Shown one piece after another: positions 31,909 through 43,440 of a stretch of DNA of 64,000 bases. Where the stretch lies: positions 1-64,000 of the forward strand of contig JAIOTZ010000278.1 of the NCBI GenBank assembly GCA_023374045.1, in the 5' to 3' direction. The translations under genes and the position numbers were made by a program. Numbering within the stretch: position 1 is the first letter of the stretch; every line of letters starts with the position of its first letter. The stretch is from Limonium bicolor (taxonomy: Eukaryota > Streptophyta > Magnoliopsida > Caryophyllales > Plumbaginaceae). The notes beneath the pieces were generated by a model. It ran no database searches and was not told the origin of the DNA. It saw nothing but the letters and a program-made list of their open reading frames with translations.

Positions 31909-33486
31909 TTTAATTTAAAATCTTGGCTCGCATAGCTCACTTCTTGCCCTCTGGCAATGTTCAATGGTAGTGGTTTAACCACAAGTGTCGCGCACTCCCT
32001 AAATATGGTTATGCTGGTCCTGAAGACTCGACACACCCCACCGGTAATGATTGACGTTTAATGTCCATACCGGCACTGGGGTTAGGCTTGTAGGCACTAA
32101 TTATCGTTGTCCTCATTTACTCCCCTTTTCCATACTCTACTAAATGGTGTATTATTTTCAGGTTGTAATGGTCGGACCGGCTAGGTCTTCCCGAGGTTAT
32201 ATCAACCTCCAACCCAAGGGTTTCATAACCCTGCCTTTAAGGAGGCCATGTCCCGCTTCATTGCATTACGGACTTACATAAAAGTTTAGTGTTTATTGGT
32301 AACCGCCTAGACCACTCGGTCATTTAGGGATAGTTTACCATCACTGCACTTGCTGTAGCAAGTGCGCAAGGCAGGTTGAAATTTAGTACTTTGGTTAATG
32401 TGGCACTTGCAGTGGCAAGTGCGCCATGCAGACTAAGCCACCGGTACAGTGTGTCAGTGTAGTGCTATTCCTTAATCGGGTTCCTGTTCCTGTTGAAGAA
32501 GTTTTTATTTAAATTAATACAGTCTCATCCCCGCACTGGTTCCCACCAGTTTACCGTGGTAGTAAGGTCTTACTTTCCTCACGAGGCGTTGCATGATAGC
32601 AACTTAGCGAGTTCTTGTTTCTACAGCTCTCAAAATCTCTCCTCATGCACGTCAGGCCATCTTGAACCTTCAGTATTGCATGGGTTAGAGTTACTCGCTT
32701 CGGGTGAGACTTCAAAAAGGTCATCCATTCCGTCAGTTACATATATCATAAACTAATCATTACTAGTCGTTTCCACTTCCTTTCCCCCCCCCCCCCAAGC
32801 GCACTTACCAGTGCTTTCCTGGATGTAGGACAGGGTTGCTTTGCTTATAGCAAGCTAGCCCCATTAGTCCTACGGGAATTATCTCCTCAACCTTGGTTTA
32901 ATACTCATCTCATTCTCGTATGGTAGACATTACGCCATTACCAGGACCCCCGGTCCTAAACATTACATCAAAACACAAAGTCTTATTTTCCACATTTAAC
33001 ATAATTCTCATAGCATCCACATCGGGTCTTCCCGATCAGGAGAGTTATCTCTGTGGTGCTTCTCATTTCCTTGTCTCACTAGATAGTACTCGAGGTGCGG
33101 GCTGCGGTGGGTGGGGTACCATTGCAAATTTCCCAGGATGTCCTCCCATCAAGTGCGAGCAGTTCATACCGTCTTCGCGTTACTTGGGATTGCTGGACAT
33201 TCTCCACCTTCCGCTGTGCCGTGTTCTTCCTTAGTACAGTTACCCAGACCTCTCCCTGACATACACCAAGAGGACGGGTTAAACCTTTACTCGGTCTAAT
33301 ACCGTAGTCTTGGTCGCTTAATATTGAAGTGCCTCCACGACTATGGTGTGCAAGCTCTAAGCATTGCATCAACCCCGCGAGGTCACGTATCCTCACAACG
33401 TTTCCCGTATTCCCAAAACCTATGCTCACTGTATAAATCCTACTATCTCTTGTCATTAGAGCGGTACTCCGCTCTGATACCACTTT
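31909..33486 (-). mobile_element. Internal region (5' part) of element H, noncoding, LARD-like
   Basis: Lies left of a minus-strand primer site and LTR end. The minus-strand start parallels the LARD internal start: primer site, then the hairpin second half, then AATGAC (LARD GATGAC). No protein family is recognisable; the longest minus ORF (33079-33483) resembles nothing known. Perfect inverted repeats include 31970-31982 (GTGGTT-T-AACCAC), 32193-32209 (GAGGTT-N5-AACCTC), 32218-32231, 32346-32365 and 32403-32422 (both GCACTTGC-N4-GCAAGTGC) and 32535-32550 (ACTGGT-TCCC-ACCAGT). A run of 13 C is at 32784-32796. Confidence 0.6.
33471..33482 (-). other. Primer binding site, tRNA-iMet type (element H)
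   Basis: Minus strand TGGTATCAGAGC just inside the LTR end at 33487. The surrounding inverted repeat is at 33455-33478 (minus strand ATCAGAGCGG-AGTA-CCGCTCTAAT). Confidence 0.88.
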
Positions 33487-33589
33487 TGTAACACCCCTAC
33501 TCTAATCGGCTCATAATCGTCTTACTTAGCATTGTAATCGCAGCGGTAATCTAAACAATTGAACTAATGGTGTCACCGTTCTCACTCGC
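33487..33589 (-). repeat. LTR of element H, 3'-terminal 103 bp
   Basis: Begins TGTAACACCCC on the plus strand (the LTR end on the minus strand), with GCAGCGGTAA near 33541 as in Q. It is interrupted at 33590 by the LARD array; the continuation is at 57431. Confidence 0.75.
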
Positions 33590-35774
33590 TGAAATACCCC
33601 GAACTTAAATATAGGGATTTAAAATTTATCTAATACGTAATTAAGGGCCTAATGGTACCTAAATAATATTAGTAAGGAAAATAAATCTAAAAGAAATAAA
33701 TAAACGCTTAAAAGCAGAAAAACGCTAAATAAGCGCTAAATAACCGTAGGAGGTATGAGACCTCGGTTAGCGTATTATATGGATTCTAAAGGTTTAATAA
33801 GACCTAAATAATATATGGGAACAACTCCCGAAGAAAACGGATCCAAATAAAGTATTAAAACGCTAATAGAACTTTAGAGCACGTTTTTCGAGGAAACCCG
33901 AAAACGTGACTTTAAGTGGTCAAACAGACCCGTAAAAATTATAAATCATTAAATAATAATTATTAAGCATCTATGGGAGCTAAATAGTCAATAAAATTAA
34001 TTAAACGAGGAAATTCCGGAAAACGGGCCCGGTTAGTGAATAGTACCTAAACCGGGTAAAATAACGAGCGTTTTCTGTAAAAGACGAAAAACGCTCCAAC
34101 TAGTATAACTGTAAGGGGGCCGGTTTTTAAAGGTTAATAACCCCTCACCACACATGTAACTAGCTAACAAATAAGTAAATCATAAAGCAAAAAAAAAATA
34201 AAAGTACAAAAGCAAAATAACTCTCTCTCACCTCTCACTCCCACCTTTCCCTCTTCTCTCTCCAATCTCTCCCTCTCTCACCGTCTCCCTCCTTCCTCTC
34301 TCAGCTGGGGCGATTTTTGGGAGCTTCTCCAACACCAACAATGGCTTCCCTCCTTCTCTAGCATGCTCCATCTTCGTTTGAACTCCAAACGCAAAAATAA
34401 TTGCATATTCTTACTCTCCTCATCATCCTCTACACTTCTCTCTTTTCAAAATCCAAAAATGAGGAAGTTGATTTTCGTGGGTATACCCCATTCAAAGAGA
34501 AAAGTACACCATTATGGAGCTTGGAGTCTCCTCTTTCCAACAAGGTATAAATCTCCACAAAAGATTCAAGTTTTCTCCTATTTTTCTTTGGTAGCCGATT
34601 TTGGCTTGTTGTAATGCCTTGTTTTTCCTCTCTCTTTTGAGCAAAATATCAACCCTCCAATGGTGGTGAGAGCACCTTCTTGAACCAAGGGCTAAAACCC
34701 CTCCTAAAAGCTTCAAAAGGTAAACCCTAGAAATTTGTTTAAAACATCTCAATGAACTAGCATTAAATTAAGGGTTAGTATATTAATTATAGTTGCTTTG
34801 TGTTCATTGGGTGATGGGAATGGAGTTTGGCAACTCCATTCCCCACATGGCCGATTTGGGCAATGAAGAAAGAAGAGGAGAATTGAAAAACAATGGAAGG
34901 AAATACAAGCTCAAGGTAAGAGCTCTTTACTAATGTTAATTTTGGTGCATTAGAGTAATGGAATGGGTAGACGAATAAAAGAAACCAAACTAATGTATTA
35001 GTATTGAAGTTTATGAAGTTTTGGGTATTTGAGAGTAAGTTTGAGTATTTGTGAAATTAGTAAGTGAATTGTAGGCCTTGGAGCCAAATGATTGGGTATG
35101 AGTATTAGTATTGGTATTTGAAGAAGTATTGGTGAATGCATATTGTATTGATTGCTGGTAGAACCCTTGTAAGGGTGTGGCTAGAATAGGTGTGAACTTG
35201 GTGAGAAAATGTGTGTATGGATAAGTTAGAAATTGTAGGTAAACTATGGCAAAATTTTAGTAGGAATTATGTATTCAAGAATGACTTGGTGAATGGGAAA
35301 ACCAAAATATGTATTTGGATTAGTAGAGATGTTTAGTAGCTATGGAATGGTAGTTGTGACATGAGGGATGAGAAGTGCAAGATCTGTAACAAAGTATATA
35401 GAAATGCATTGGAGAAGATAGGAAAGATTAGTGTGCAAGAATTAGTAAGAAGAGTGTTGGACTTGGGTGTAGGTAATGTAATGACTTGGAAATGTGTTTG
35501 GGATACTAGGAGTAATTGGTGGAGGAAATATTGAATGGTAGGAGTTGTAGAAAATCTGTAGCATTAGAGGATGAAAAACTGTTGTAGTGTTGAAAGGAAG
35601 TGAGGAAAATTGTGTAAATTGTCTCATGGATTTAGTAATGGATTTGGTGGATGAAATAAGGTATTTTAGGAGCCTAAATGGCATTATATCATGTGGGATT
35701 ACATGTAGGAAGATTGGGGAAGGAATGGGTAAGAAAAGAATTGAAAAACAAAGTCTGTAGCAGCTTTCTGCTCT

Positions 35775-36119
35775 ACCGACCGACCCAGAGTCTGGGTCGG
35801 ACCGTGGGTCGGTCGGAGCTTAGGTAACGAAAATAAACCTCTCGGGAATGGACCGACCCAGGGGCCGTGGGTCGGACGTGGGTCGGTCGGACTCGAATTT
35901 TCTGTTGTCGAAGTTTCGCACTTCGACCGACCCAGAGGTGGGTCGGTCGGTGGGGGGTCGGAACTTGGACAACAGACCCGAAACTCTCGGCAATGGACCG
36001 ACCCAGGAGCGTATTCGGTCGGAGAGTAGTGTTCTGGGTCGGTCGGGAGAATTTCAGAGAACGAAACTTACTGGAATGGACCGACCCAGGGTGGGTCGGT
36101 CGGTGGGTCGGTCGACCCA
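35775..36119. repeat. GGTCGGTCGG palindromic minisatellite, LTR I
   Basis: Repeated ACCGACCCAG ... GGGTCGGTCGG hairpin arms with short centres, separated by about 35-bp spacers such as the one containing GAAACTCTCGGCAATGG. The Gly/Arg/Asp-rich ORFs over it are translations of the repeat. Confidence 0.9.
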
Positions 36120-36170
36120 TAACTTACAAAAAAAAAAAAACAAAACTAAAACTAAATGAATGTAACTAGC

Positions 36171-36205
36171 ATATATATATATATATATATAAATATATAT
36201 ATATA
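36171..36205. repeat. (TA)n microsatellite, LTR I
   Basis: An alternating AT tract broken by one AAAT. Present at the same place in LTR II (about 45986-46024) and LTR III (about 55792-55823) with different lengths. Confidence 0.9.
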
Positions 36206-37292
36206 TATGTATGATACCCACCTATGCATACGTACATGCATATGTAGGTAAGCAAACCAATGTGAGTAATCAAAAGCAAGTAAATAAAATGTAAGTATAG
36301 GAAAGGTAAGGACTTAGTAAATATAAGTTAGGAAACATAGTAAGAGTACAAGTTGAGTACTTGTGGATAGTTAATCATTCGATTGTATGTATATCATAGG
36401 ATTTGATTTGTGAACACCGGAGGAACGTTGGGATACAAGTACAACGGTGAAAGGTATGATTTCTTCATGCCCTGTATCCTAATCTGGTTACCCCGATTTG
36501 TGTGCTTATTTGATCACCTAAATAAGATAAACGCATGAATCGGACTATATTGCACTTACTCGTGCTTGACTTATGTGTTCTCGATGTTTATTGTCTTGAA
36601 CACTAGTTTGTATAATTCGTGAAATATGTGGATGAAGATAAATTGTATTTGTACCTTGTAGCGTACTTGGGTATTGTATTGTATTTCGTATGTATGTGTA
36701 TATGGGTATTGTATTATTGTGGCTTGAACGTTGACTTGTGCTAATTCCTAACTATCTAACTCCTAACTTAAGTGAGTAAATTGGAATGAGTACAAGTCCG
36801 ATATAGCTTCGGCCACGCGTGAGGATGCGGAGTCACAAGAGGTTGGCTGCAATTCCTGACTCTTAAACTGGTCCGCGGCCCAAACCCCTTAAATGGGTAG
36901 CATCCCGGATTAGTGAGTCAAGTAAATCCCGGAGGTGGGACGGTGTAGTCCCCAGGGCCGGAGGTCCCGACGACTTAACTTGAGTAAGAGTAAGAGTAAG
37001 TAAGTATGGATCCGTAAGTAAGTATGAGTATGAGTATGTATGTGTATGTATGGAGTAAATGAGTAAAAGAGTAATCTCCACCCGATTAACCCGGGTGGAC
37101 CAATGAAGCTAACAAGAATTGTATGTTGTGTATGTACTGCGTATGTGTACTGGAGAACAAGGTAAGTAAGTATTTGTTGGTATATGTATTCCTTGTATGT
37201 GATGAAATGTATGTATGTATGCCTTGTGGAAGTAATGTAGTATCGAGTATGAAAGCATGTATGCATGTTGTGTGAATAAATGAACCGCATGT

Positions 37293-37381
37293 ATACGACC
37301 AAATGGTCGGCGTACCCTCACTAGTACGCGGGGTATGCGGTTATCATGCTCGGCGAAAGCTGACCCCTTCGGGGGACATTT
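37293..37381 (+). other. Conserved structured segment near LTR I end (UUCG hairpin before a T-run)
   Basis: Consecutive inverted repeats: CGACC-AAAT-GGTCG; GCGTAC-N8-GTACGC (37310-37329); then CCCC-TTCG-GGGG (37364-37375), followed by ACATTTTTT. Identical at 47174-47185 and 56975-56986. The RNA form would have a very stable UUCG tetraloop. Its position upstream of the LTR end suggests an R-region or polyadenylation role; this is inference. Confidence 0.6.
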
Positions 37382-37828
37382 TTTAGTGTGCAGGTACCCG
37401 AAGCGGATGTGGCCAAGGTGAGAGACCGGCGGCACACCCTTGTAATTGGAAGTAAGTAGTTGTGAGAAACGGGTAGTGAGTAGACTCTTAGAGAGTATGT
37501 ATGAATTTGGAAGAGGTATTACACTTGTATAGGGACCTTAGTAACTCGGTATGTAGATTGTATGGTATTGAACTTGAAGTATTGTAATGAATGGGATGTT
37601 GTAGTATTTGATTCGGTAATTGGAGTAGGTATGATAAGTGTGTAGTACTCGGATATTCCGGTCCATCAGACCGATGCTGTAAGTAGAAGTAGTGGCCTTG
37701 TTAGTCACGTGGGTGACTAACGGCATTGTATCACCCAATGTATGTAAGAATATATCCGCTGCGTGAATCTGGTATGTAAGGAGATTGGACGGTAAGTATT
37801 GTATTAATGGTAGGGGTGTTACAAAAAG

Positions 37829-37840
37829 TGGTATCAGAGC
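37829..37840 (+). other. Primer binding site, tRNA-iMet type (LARD I)
   Basis: TGGTATCAGAGC five bases after the LTR terminus. It overlaps a perfect inverted repeat at 37833-37856: stem ATCAGAGCGA, loop AGTA. Confidence 0.92.
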
Positions 37841-40800
37841 GAAGTATCGCTCTGATGACTGGAAATACCGAGTTAGGAATACCGAGTTAGGAATTAGAAG
37901 CTTAGGGCTAAGGGCTGAGTGTTAGCATTAGAGATATGCTAGTTAGGAACTACCGGTGAGTACCGGATACCTACAATACCAGTCCCGCCCGCCGCAAACC
38001 CCATTGTATAACTTGGGAAAGGACGCCAGAGAGAAGGAAAGTCCTCTCATACTCGGGGAAACCCGATCTGGCAGTTGTGAAGCAATCACACTGTAAACAA
38101 GAACCGACATATAGTAGATCCAAGGATTGGAAGTCCGGAGATGGTCCCGGTGAACCACAATACCCGCACTCAAGCGGTGGAATGAGCACTCCAACCACGA
38201 GGAGGCTGCAACTTACAACAGCATGGGGCGACGTGCTTAGCAGTCGCGAGACCTAGCTAGTCAACCAGCAGCAGGAAAGAAGCACTAACGGTACAACGAA
38301 ATGAAAAAGGAGTAATAACATAACCCGAGACACAAGTCTACGGGACAACAGTAATACTTGAATAACCACCAACGGTATGCTAGCTGACTAAGAACATAGT
38401 CAGGAGGGTTAACTCCAAACTACAACGCCAAAAGATTGCAATACCTGGCCAATATAGCTCAGACAACTATAAGCATAACCATGAGATACAATCACAATAG
38501 GACTACGAGGGTAGTGCCTAAACAAGGTAGGTTCCGTAACCACCACAAGTGTGTGGGAACGAGCCACAAGGAACAACTTTAAACCAAGTAAAGGGAATCT
38601 CCAAGGATTGGAGAAGTACCCAGATCTACGACAGCCATGTCTAGACCGCCGAGAAACTACCTAAAGGATCGAGTATACCAATTATAGATCAATAAGAATC
38701 AAGGAAACAGTCAATACGACTAACACACACGAGTGGGAACAGTACCGTGATCGACATAGGATTACCCAAAAACCACCAGTACCACGCACTTGCCACGGCA
38801 AGTGCAGTAACGACACGAATATGTAAAGGAACAATAATATGTCACAAGTACATAGTAATGTACGGTGACCGTAATGAAACAACCACAGGATCACACATCC
38901 TAACAACCAGACGTATGAAACCTTGGGAAGGCTTAACGACCCGACCACGGTACTCAGTACATACCAGTCAGCGGGACGCTAGACTTGGTCAAGACCTCAA
39001 GCATGGCTATGCCATGAGATATTTCTTTTAGCACCGAACATTGTTTTCAAAACCAAACCCTTCTTTCAAACCATAACTTTCTTTAAAACCTTGGATTTTA
39101 AAACCAAACCAACAAAATTTCGGTGAGTATCATAGATTGATACAAGAGGAGTTGACAACAGAATACTTCACCTAGGCGTGTGACGAACACTACAAGTATA
39201 CCCAATTACGGGATGTGGGACAACCGCACTCCGAAGGAGCTTGCGGGCCTGACACGTAGTCGGGTAAGTGGTAACGTATCAGTATGGTACCCCACGTATG
39301 TATACATGTAGTGTACGACGCACGGGAAGTAGTCAACTCCGTTCTACGGACCATAAGTAATTTTAACCAGGACAACTGGACACCTCAGACGATTAAGTAC
39401 AAAGGAACTCAGAGAATCCATCTGAAGATAAGGAATAAGAATTAGAAGTGCAAAGAGCACAGACTAGTAGAATATAGACATTGGATATGTCTCGAGGACA
39501 CAAACAAATACATGACAGCTGGAAGGATACCCAGCCTAAAACAGTAAGGCAATTGCCTAACGTGAACACCACAATGCTCAACAAACGGGACAGAACTCCC
39601 AAGAGCAATCACAAGATTACCATAAAGTAAAATCCATCATTGGAGAGGATACTTAAACCTAGTCTCAAGCACTAGGAGCAGTATAAACAGTCTACCCAAC
39701 GACGGGAGACGTTATAACCCAAAGGGGATAACTCAAAAACAATACCACAAGGCGGTATAGTAGACACACACGTTTTAAACATTAGCCGGATGTAACGGCA
39801 TGACCTAACAACACCCAGGAGCAATCCTTGAAGGTGTCTGAGTTAGCAACAGATGAACAAAGCGTCATGATAAAAGCACAGAAGCTAGAACAACACTCGG
39901 TTAAGGACACCGAAGGGATTTCACTTAACAGGAAATACCCTAAATTACCAAAAGGCACTGATTAACATCAGAATGCTAGAAAGGGCCTCCTATGAACGGA
40001 AGCGTGATGGCACGACTTACCATGGAGCCCAGTAATACCTCCAACCAATGGGGTACACAAGGAGTGAAAACAGATATAAGCAGCTTGCAAAGAGCATAGC
40101 TCGCAGCAACACGGCTTAAAAGCCATCAACCAACATGTTAGGTAAACCTCAATGGTTGCATAACCCACACCATTTGGTGGCAAGACTTGCAAGAGATATT
40201 ACCTCATACGACAAGAAATCAACAACTGGACCATCAGTTCAAACCCAACATCCTGAGTGGCTTGGAGTAATGGCCATCTCAGAGTCACTGTCACTAGAGC
40301 ACCAGCCTAGTATACAGTTGACAAGCTTTTAATTACCCTTCATGCCTACTGTAGCTAATAACACAGAGGCATAAGAATCAGGATAATGCCAACATTGGCC
40401 TAGACCACATTTGGACACTACGAGAAACCCAAAGGAAGGTACCCTCGTTAACTGAAGACCACCAATGCAGTGGTGATGTGAACCCTTAGTAAAGGCTTCC
40501 ATCTACTATAACAATAAAGCCTACGCAATAGATATTGCCAAGGGGCAATGGAATAAGGAAATGAGATATCCAAACTATCACGACTTAAAGGAGTAAGTAT
40601 ACTTCACATGCACCTAAGCATGTGTGAACCACTGTATAAACACCAACATGGTAAACCTCGTCACGAGACTTATGAGTGGAAACATACCCTCAACAAAAAA
40701 CTTCATCTTCCATGATAGAACGGGACCAGAAAACCCTGGAAGTTTCTTGGGATGTCCCGGTGACGTACATACAAAGTAAAACTACACAGCTAGAGCCTGT

Positions 40801-43426
40801 AACCAATGCTCAGCACTTAGAGAGGACAATCATTGTCAAAACAATCAATGTGAGTGCACATTGCACACCATGAAGGATCAACGCTCAAGAGAGCTTGTAA
40901 CCCGATAAATTACTTCACCTTTGTCAACCAAGACACTTGGTAAATGGTATCGTAAATGAGCAAATAATGTGAGGTAAGCTAACCTACACATGAAACCGAG
41001 TTGAGATAAGGCATCTCCACAATGGGAAGATAATACCATTACGGTATGCAACAACAATCATCATACATATGAACTAGGAAACTCCTAGTGTACTTACACC
41101 ATAAGGAAATGGTGCCAATGACAATGGCAATGAGTAAAGAGAAAACTATCACAATAACAGAAACAGTAAGAACAATGTTGTACAATGAGTAAGAATACGG
41201 TGCGCAACAAGCGACCGCTATGAGGAAGTAGTTAGATAACGACACGGAGTATAAGTATGGAAGACAGCAGAAATATTCTTTTCTATCACATAAGTGACTT
41301 ACTGTCAAGCGTTTACGCCTCTGCACTCTGTATGACTGAGTGTTTTGGTATTGCACTTGTGCAGCTAATGATCTAATGGGATGGCTAGGGATATGGAGAA
41401 TGTAAACCGTAGTAAACCCTTTTTTCACCAACAAACATGGCATAAGCCAGTTAAGCAAGCTTAGCAACAAACCGTGCGGCCTAAGGCCAAAGAAGCACGA
41501 AGAGTGTAAACACACTAACAATCACAAAAGGTGAATTCCATTGGAATAAAGGGAAAAGAGACTTAAGAAAGTCACTAGGACCGATGCATATCAATGCAAG
41601 GTCATACAAGTAAAGACACTTGTACTGAACCAGAAGAACTGGTATGATCCAGAATCTATTGACAACAGAGGAAGCACTACAACTAAATAGTGGCTTAACC
41701 TCGCCCGACAATAAGTCGGAGGAACTTAGTAAATAATCGTGGGAAGCACGGATAGCAGGTGCAGTAGATTACCAGAGAGCTGGTTACAACCTAAAACTCA
41801 TCGAGTTCGAACACGGTAAAAGAATACCGAATTTGTTTAGTAAACCTTATTCCCATAATAGACGGATAAAAGGTTATGTATAACACATTAAGGATAACAA
41901 GAAGGGTGAATAACCCAAGTTATCAGGGTCGCGCAGCAGAAGCTAGTGGGCCCTAGCTAGGAGATAATACACCTAGTAAGTATAGTAGAAGGCTATTAAT
42001 GCCTTGAAGCCTAATAGGCTAGAACCAAATGTTTGTGAGTTAAATAAACTCATAGAGGAATTCTTGGTGCAAAGACTAAACCATTGGTATGGTTAAGACC
42101 CTTTGACCAGAGCATATTGTATAGTGTACCATAGTGAAGCTAAACGCTTCAGATTGCCCAAATGATTAAACCAATGTTTAATAATAATAACATATGGTAG
42201 ATTACGTGGGCGTAATCCCTTTTAAGGGGGGTAGAGCGAAAACCGCTTAATGTAAGCTTTATGAATAAAACACATAAACTATAATGTGCATAGCACAAAT
42301 GAGAATCGAATTAATGATTGTACTATGTTAAATAAACATAAGTATTCATTCATATTGAATTATGGTAATAAGCATTAGATATGCAAATACCATAGGGCGA
42401 ATATACCCATCGTGTAACCAGTGTAAGGTATTAGTAAAGAAGAGTAACGAGTAGTGGACGGAACTCCACAAGTATTGTAACCCTTGAAGAAGTAGTACGA
42501 AGTAAATGAGAATAATAGATGAATGAATTCTAAGAGTAGTGTATTCGTAAGTAAAATTATCGGAAGTAAATTGAGAACAATTAAACTCTACAAGTATGAT
42601 AATCCTAATTAAAATATTTGAAACAATTGAGGGTAATGGATGGAAGTAGTGAAGGTTGATGAAATGAGCACTTAGGTATTGAACCATGGAGTAAAGCATT
42701 TTGGAAATAGAGTGAGGATGATTGATGGATCGAATCCATCCTTTGGAGATGTATGAATGACTAGGGAGAATTAAAGATAAACATGGAAATAATTGAATTA
42801 ATTGCTTGTTGAAACTGACGTGGGAAGTCGAACTTGATCCTGATCAGATCAGGGGAAACCGAACACAAATTGGGGTGGAAAGATAGTTCAACACTGATGC
42901 TGATCACATCAGGGTCGAATGATTCTTGAAGCTCCCCTTAAGTGGTCACAAGAATCACACTTAGGATAGAAGTAATGAATATAAATTGGAATTGGAGTTG
43001 TATGTTTTAGAAAATTTTAATTAGTAGTGGTGAAAGAATTCTTTAGTATGGAGAATGAGAACCTACTAGAAGTGTGTACCGAGAGGAAATAGTAAGGTAG
43101 TATGTTGTATTATTCCAAAGGCAGCGGGACATAGAGGAGTCCTGTGTCGAGACGACCTTGGTGCCTGAGGGATTGTAAGTGTATTGCATTGCTTTGGGAT
43201 AGCTTTGCACTGTATGTATGTATGAACTTGTAATGAGGAACCGGATGATTGGTAGGAATGCGGATTGGAGTAAGTATTGTACATTGGTATAGTATGGTAT
43301 GTAGGAACCTTGAGGGATGGATTGGGAATTGTAAGGAGGAAGGATGTATGACTTTGGCACTAGACAAGTATAAAGGAGTAAGTATAGTAATCCCATAACC
43401 TCGAACAACTTTGAGGACAAAGTTCT

Positions 43427-43439
43427 TAAGGGGGGTAGA
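43427..43439 (+). other. Polypurine tract before LARD LTR II
   Basis: AAGGGGGGTAGA one base before TGAAATACCCC; the same tract precedes LTR III at about 53238-53250. Expected plus-strand primer. Confidence 0.8.
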
Positions 43440-43440
43440 T

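Larger units (their letters stand above)
33590..37823 (+). repeat. LARD LTR I (4.2 kb)
   Basis: Layout: AT/A-rich start; pyrimidine-rich stretch 34221-34320 (CTCTCTC...); donor-like CAAGGTAAGAG near 34914; hairpin minisatellite 35775-36119; (TA)n at 36171-36205; the block shared with Q at 36411-36970; structured stretch 37293-37380; terminus GGGGTGTTACA at 37823. ORFs inside are low-complexity or minisatellite translations. Confidence 0.92.
37824..43440 (+). other. LARD internal region I, noncoding, rich in short inverted repeats
   Basis: 5.6 kb with no recognisable gag, pol or other gene. Examples of perfect inverted repeats: 38786-38805 (GCACTTGC-CACG-GCAAGTGC), 40534-40549 (ATTGCC-N4-GGCAAT), 40605-40624 (CACATGC-N6-GCATGTG), 40825-40837 (GACAAT-C-ATTGTC), 41073-41089 (ACTAGGA-AAC-TCCTAGT), 41097-41114 (CACCAT-N6-ATGGTG), 41629-41643 and 41705-41719. 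It ends in the polypurine tract TTAAGGGGGG at about 43427. Confidence 0.85.

Noticed and set aside
32784..32796. Run of 13 C, considered as a structural signal
   Set aside because: An isolated homopolymer; it may be real or a sequencing effect, and nothing around it supports a function.
33079..33483. 134-aa minus ORF next to the H primer site, considered as gag
   Set aside because: No gag motif (no W-W core, no zinc knuckle) and it starts inside the primer-site hairpin.
35773..36169. Gly/Arg/Asp-rich ORFs of about 100 aa over the GGTCGGTCGG block (also at 45670 and 55475)
   Set aside because: They are translations of a hairpin minisatellite, open in several frames on both strands, with length set by the repeat rather than a protein.
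39118..39200. Possible remnant coding sequence in the LARD interior (near CACCTAGGCGTGTGACG)
   Set aside because: No frame continues across both internal copies and no pol motif can be read.
41039..41521. 160-aa minus ORF in the LARD interior
   Set aside because: Hydrophobic low-complexity translation on the antisense strand, not kept intact in the second internal copy.
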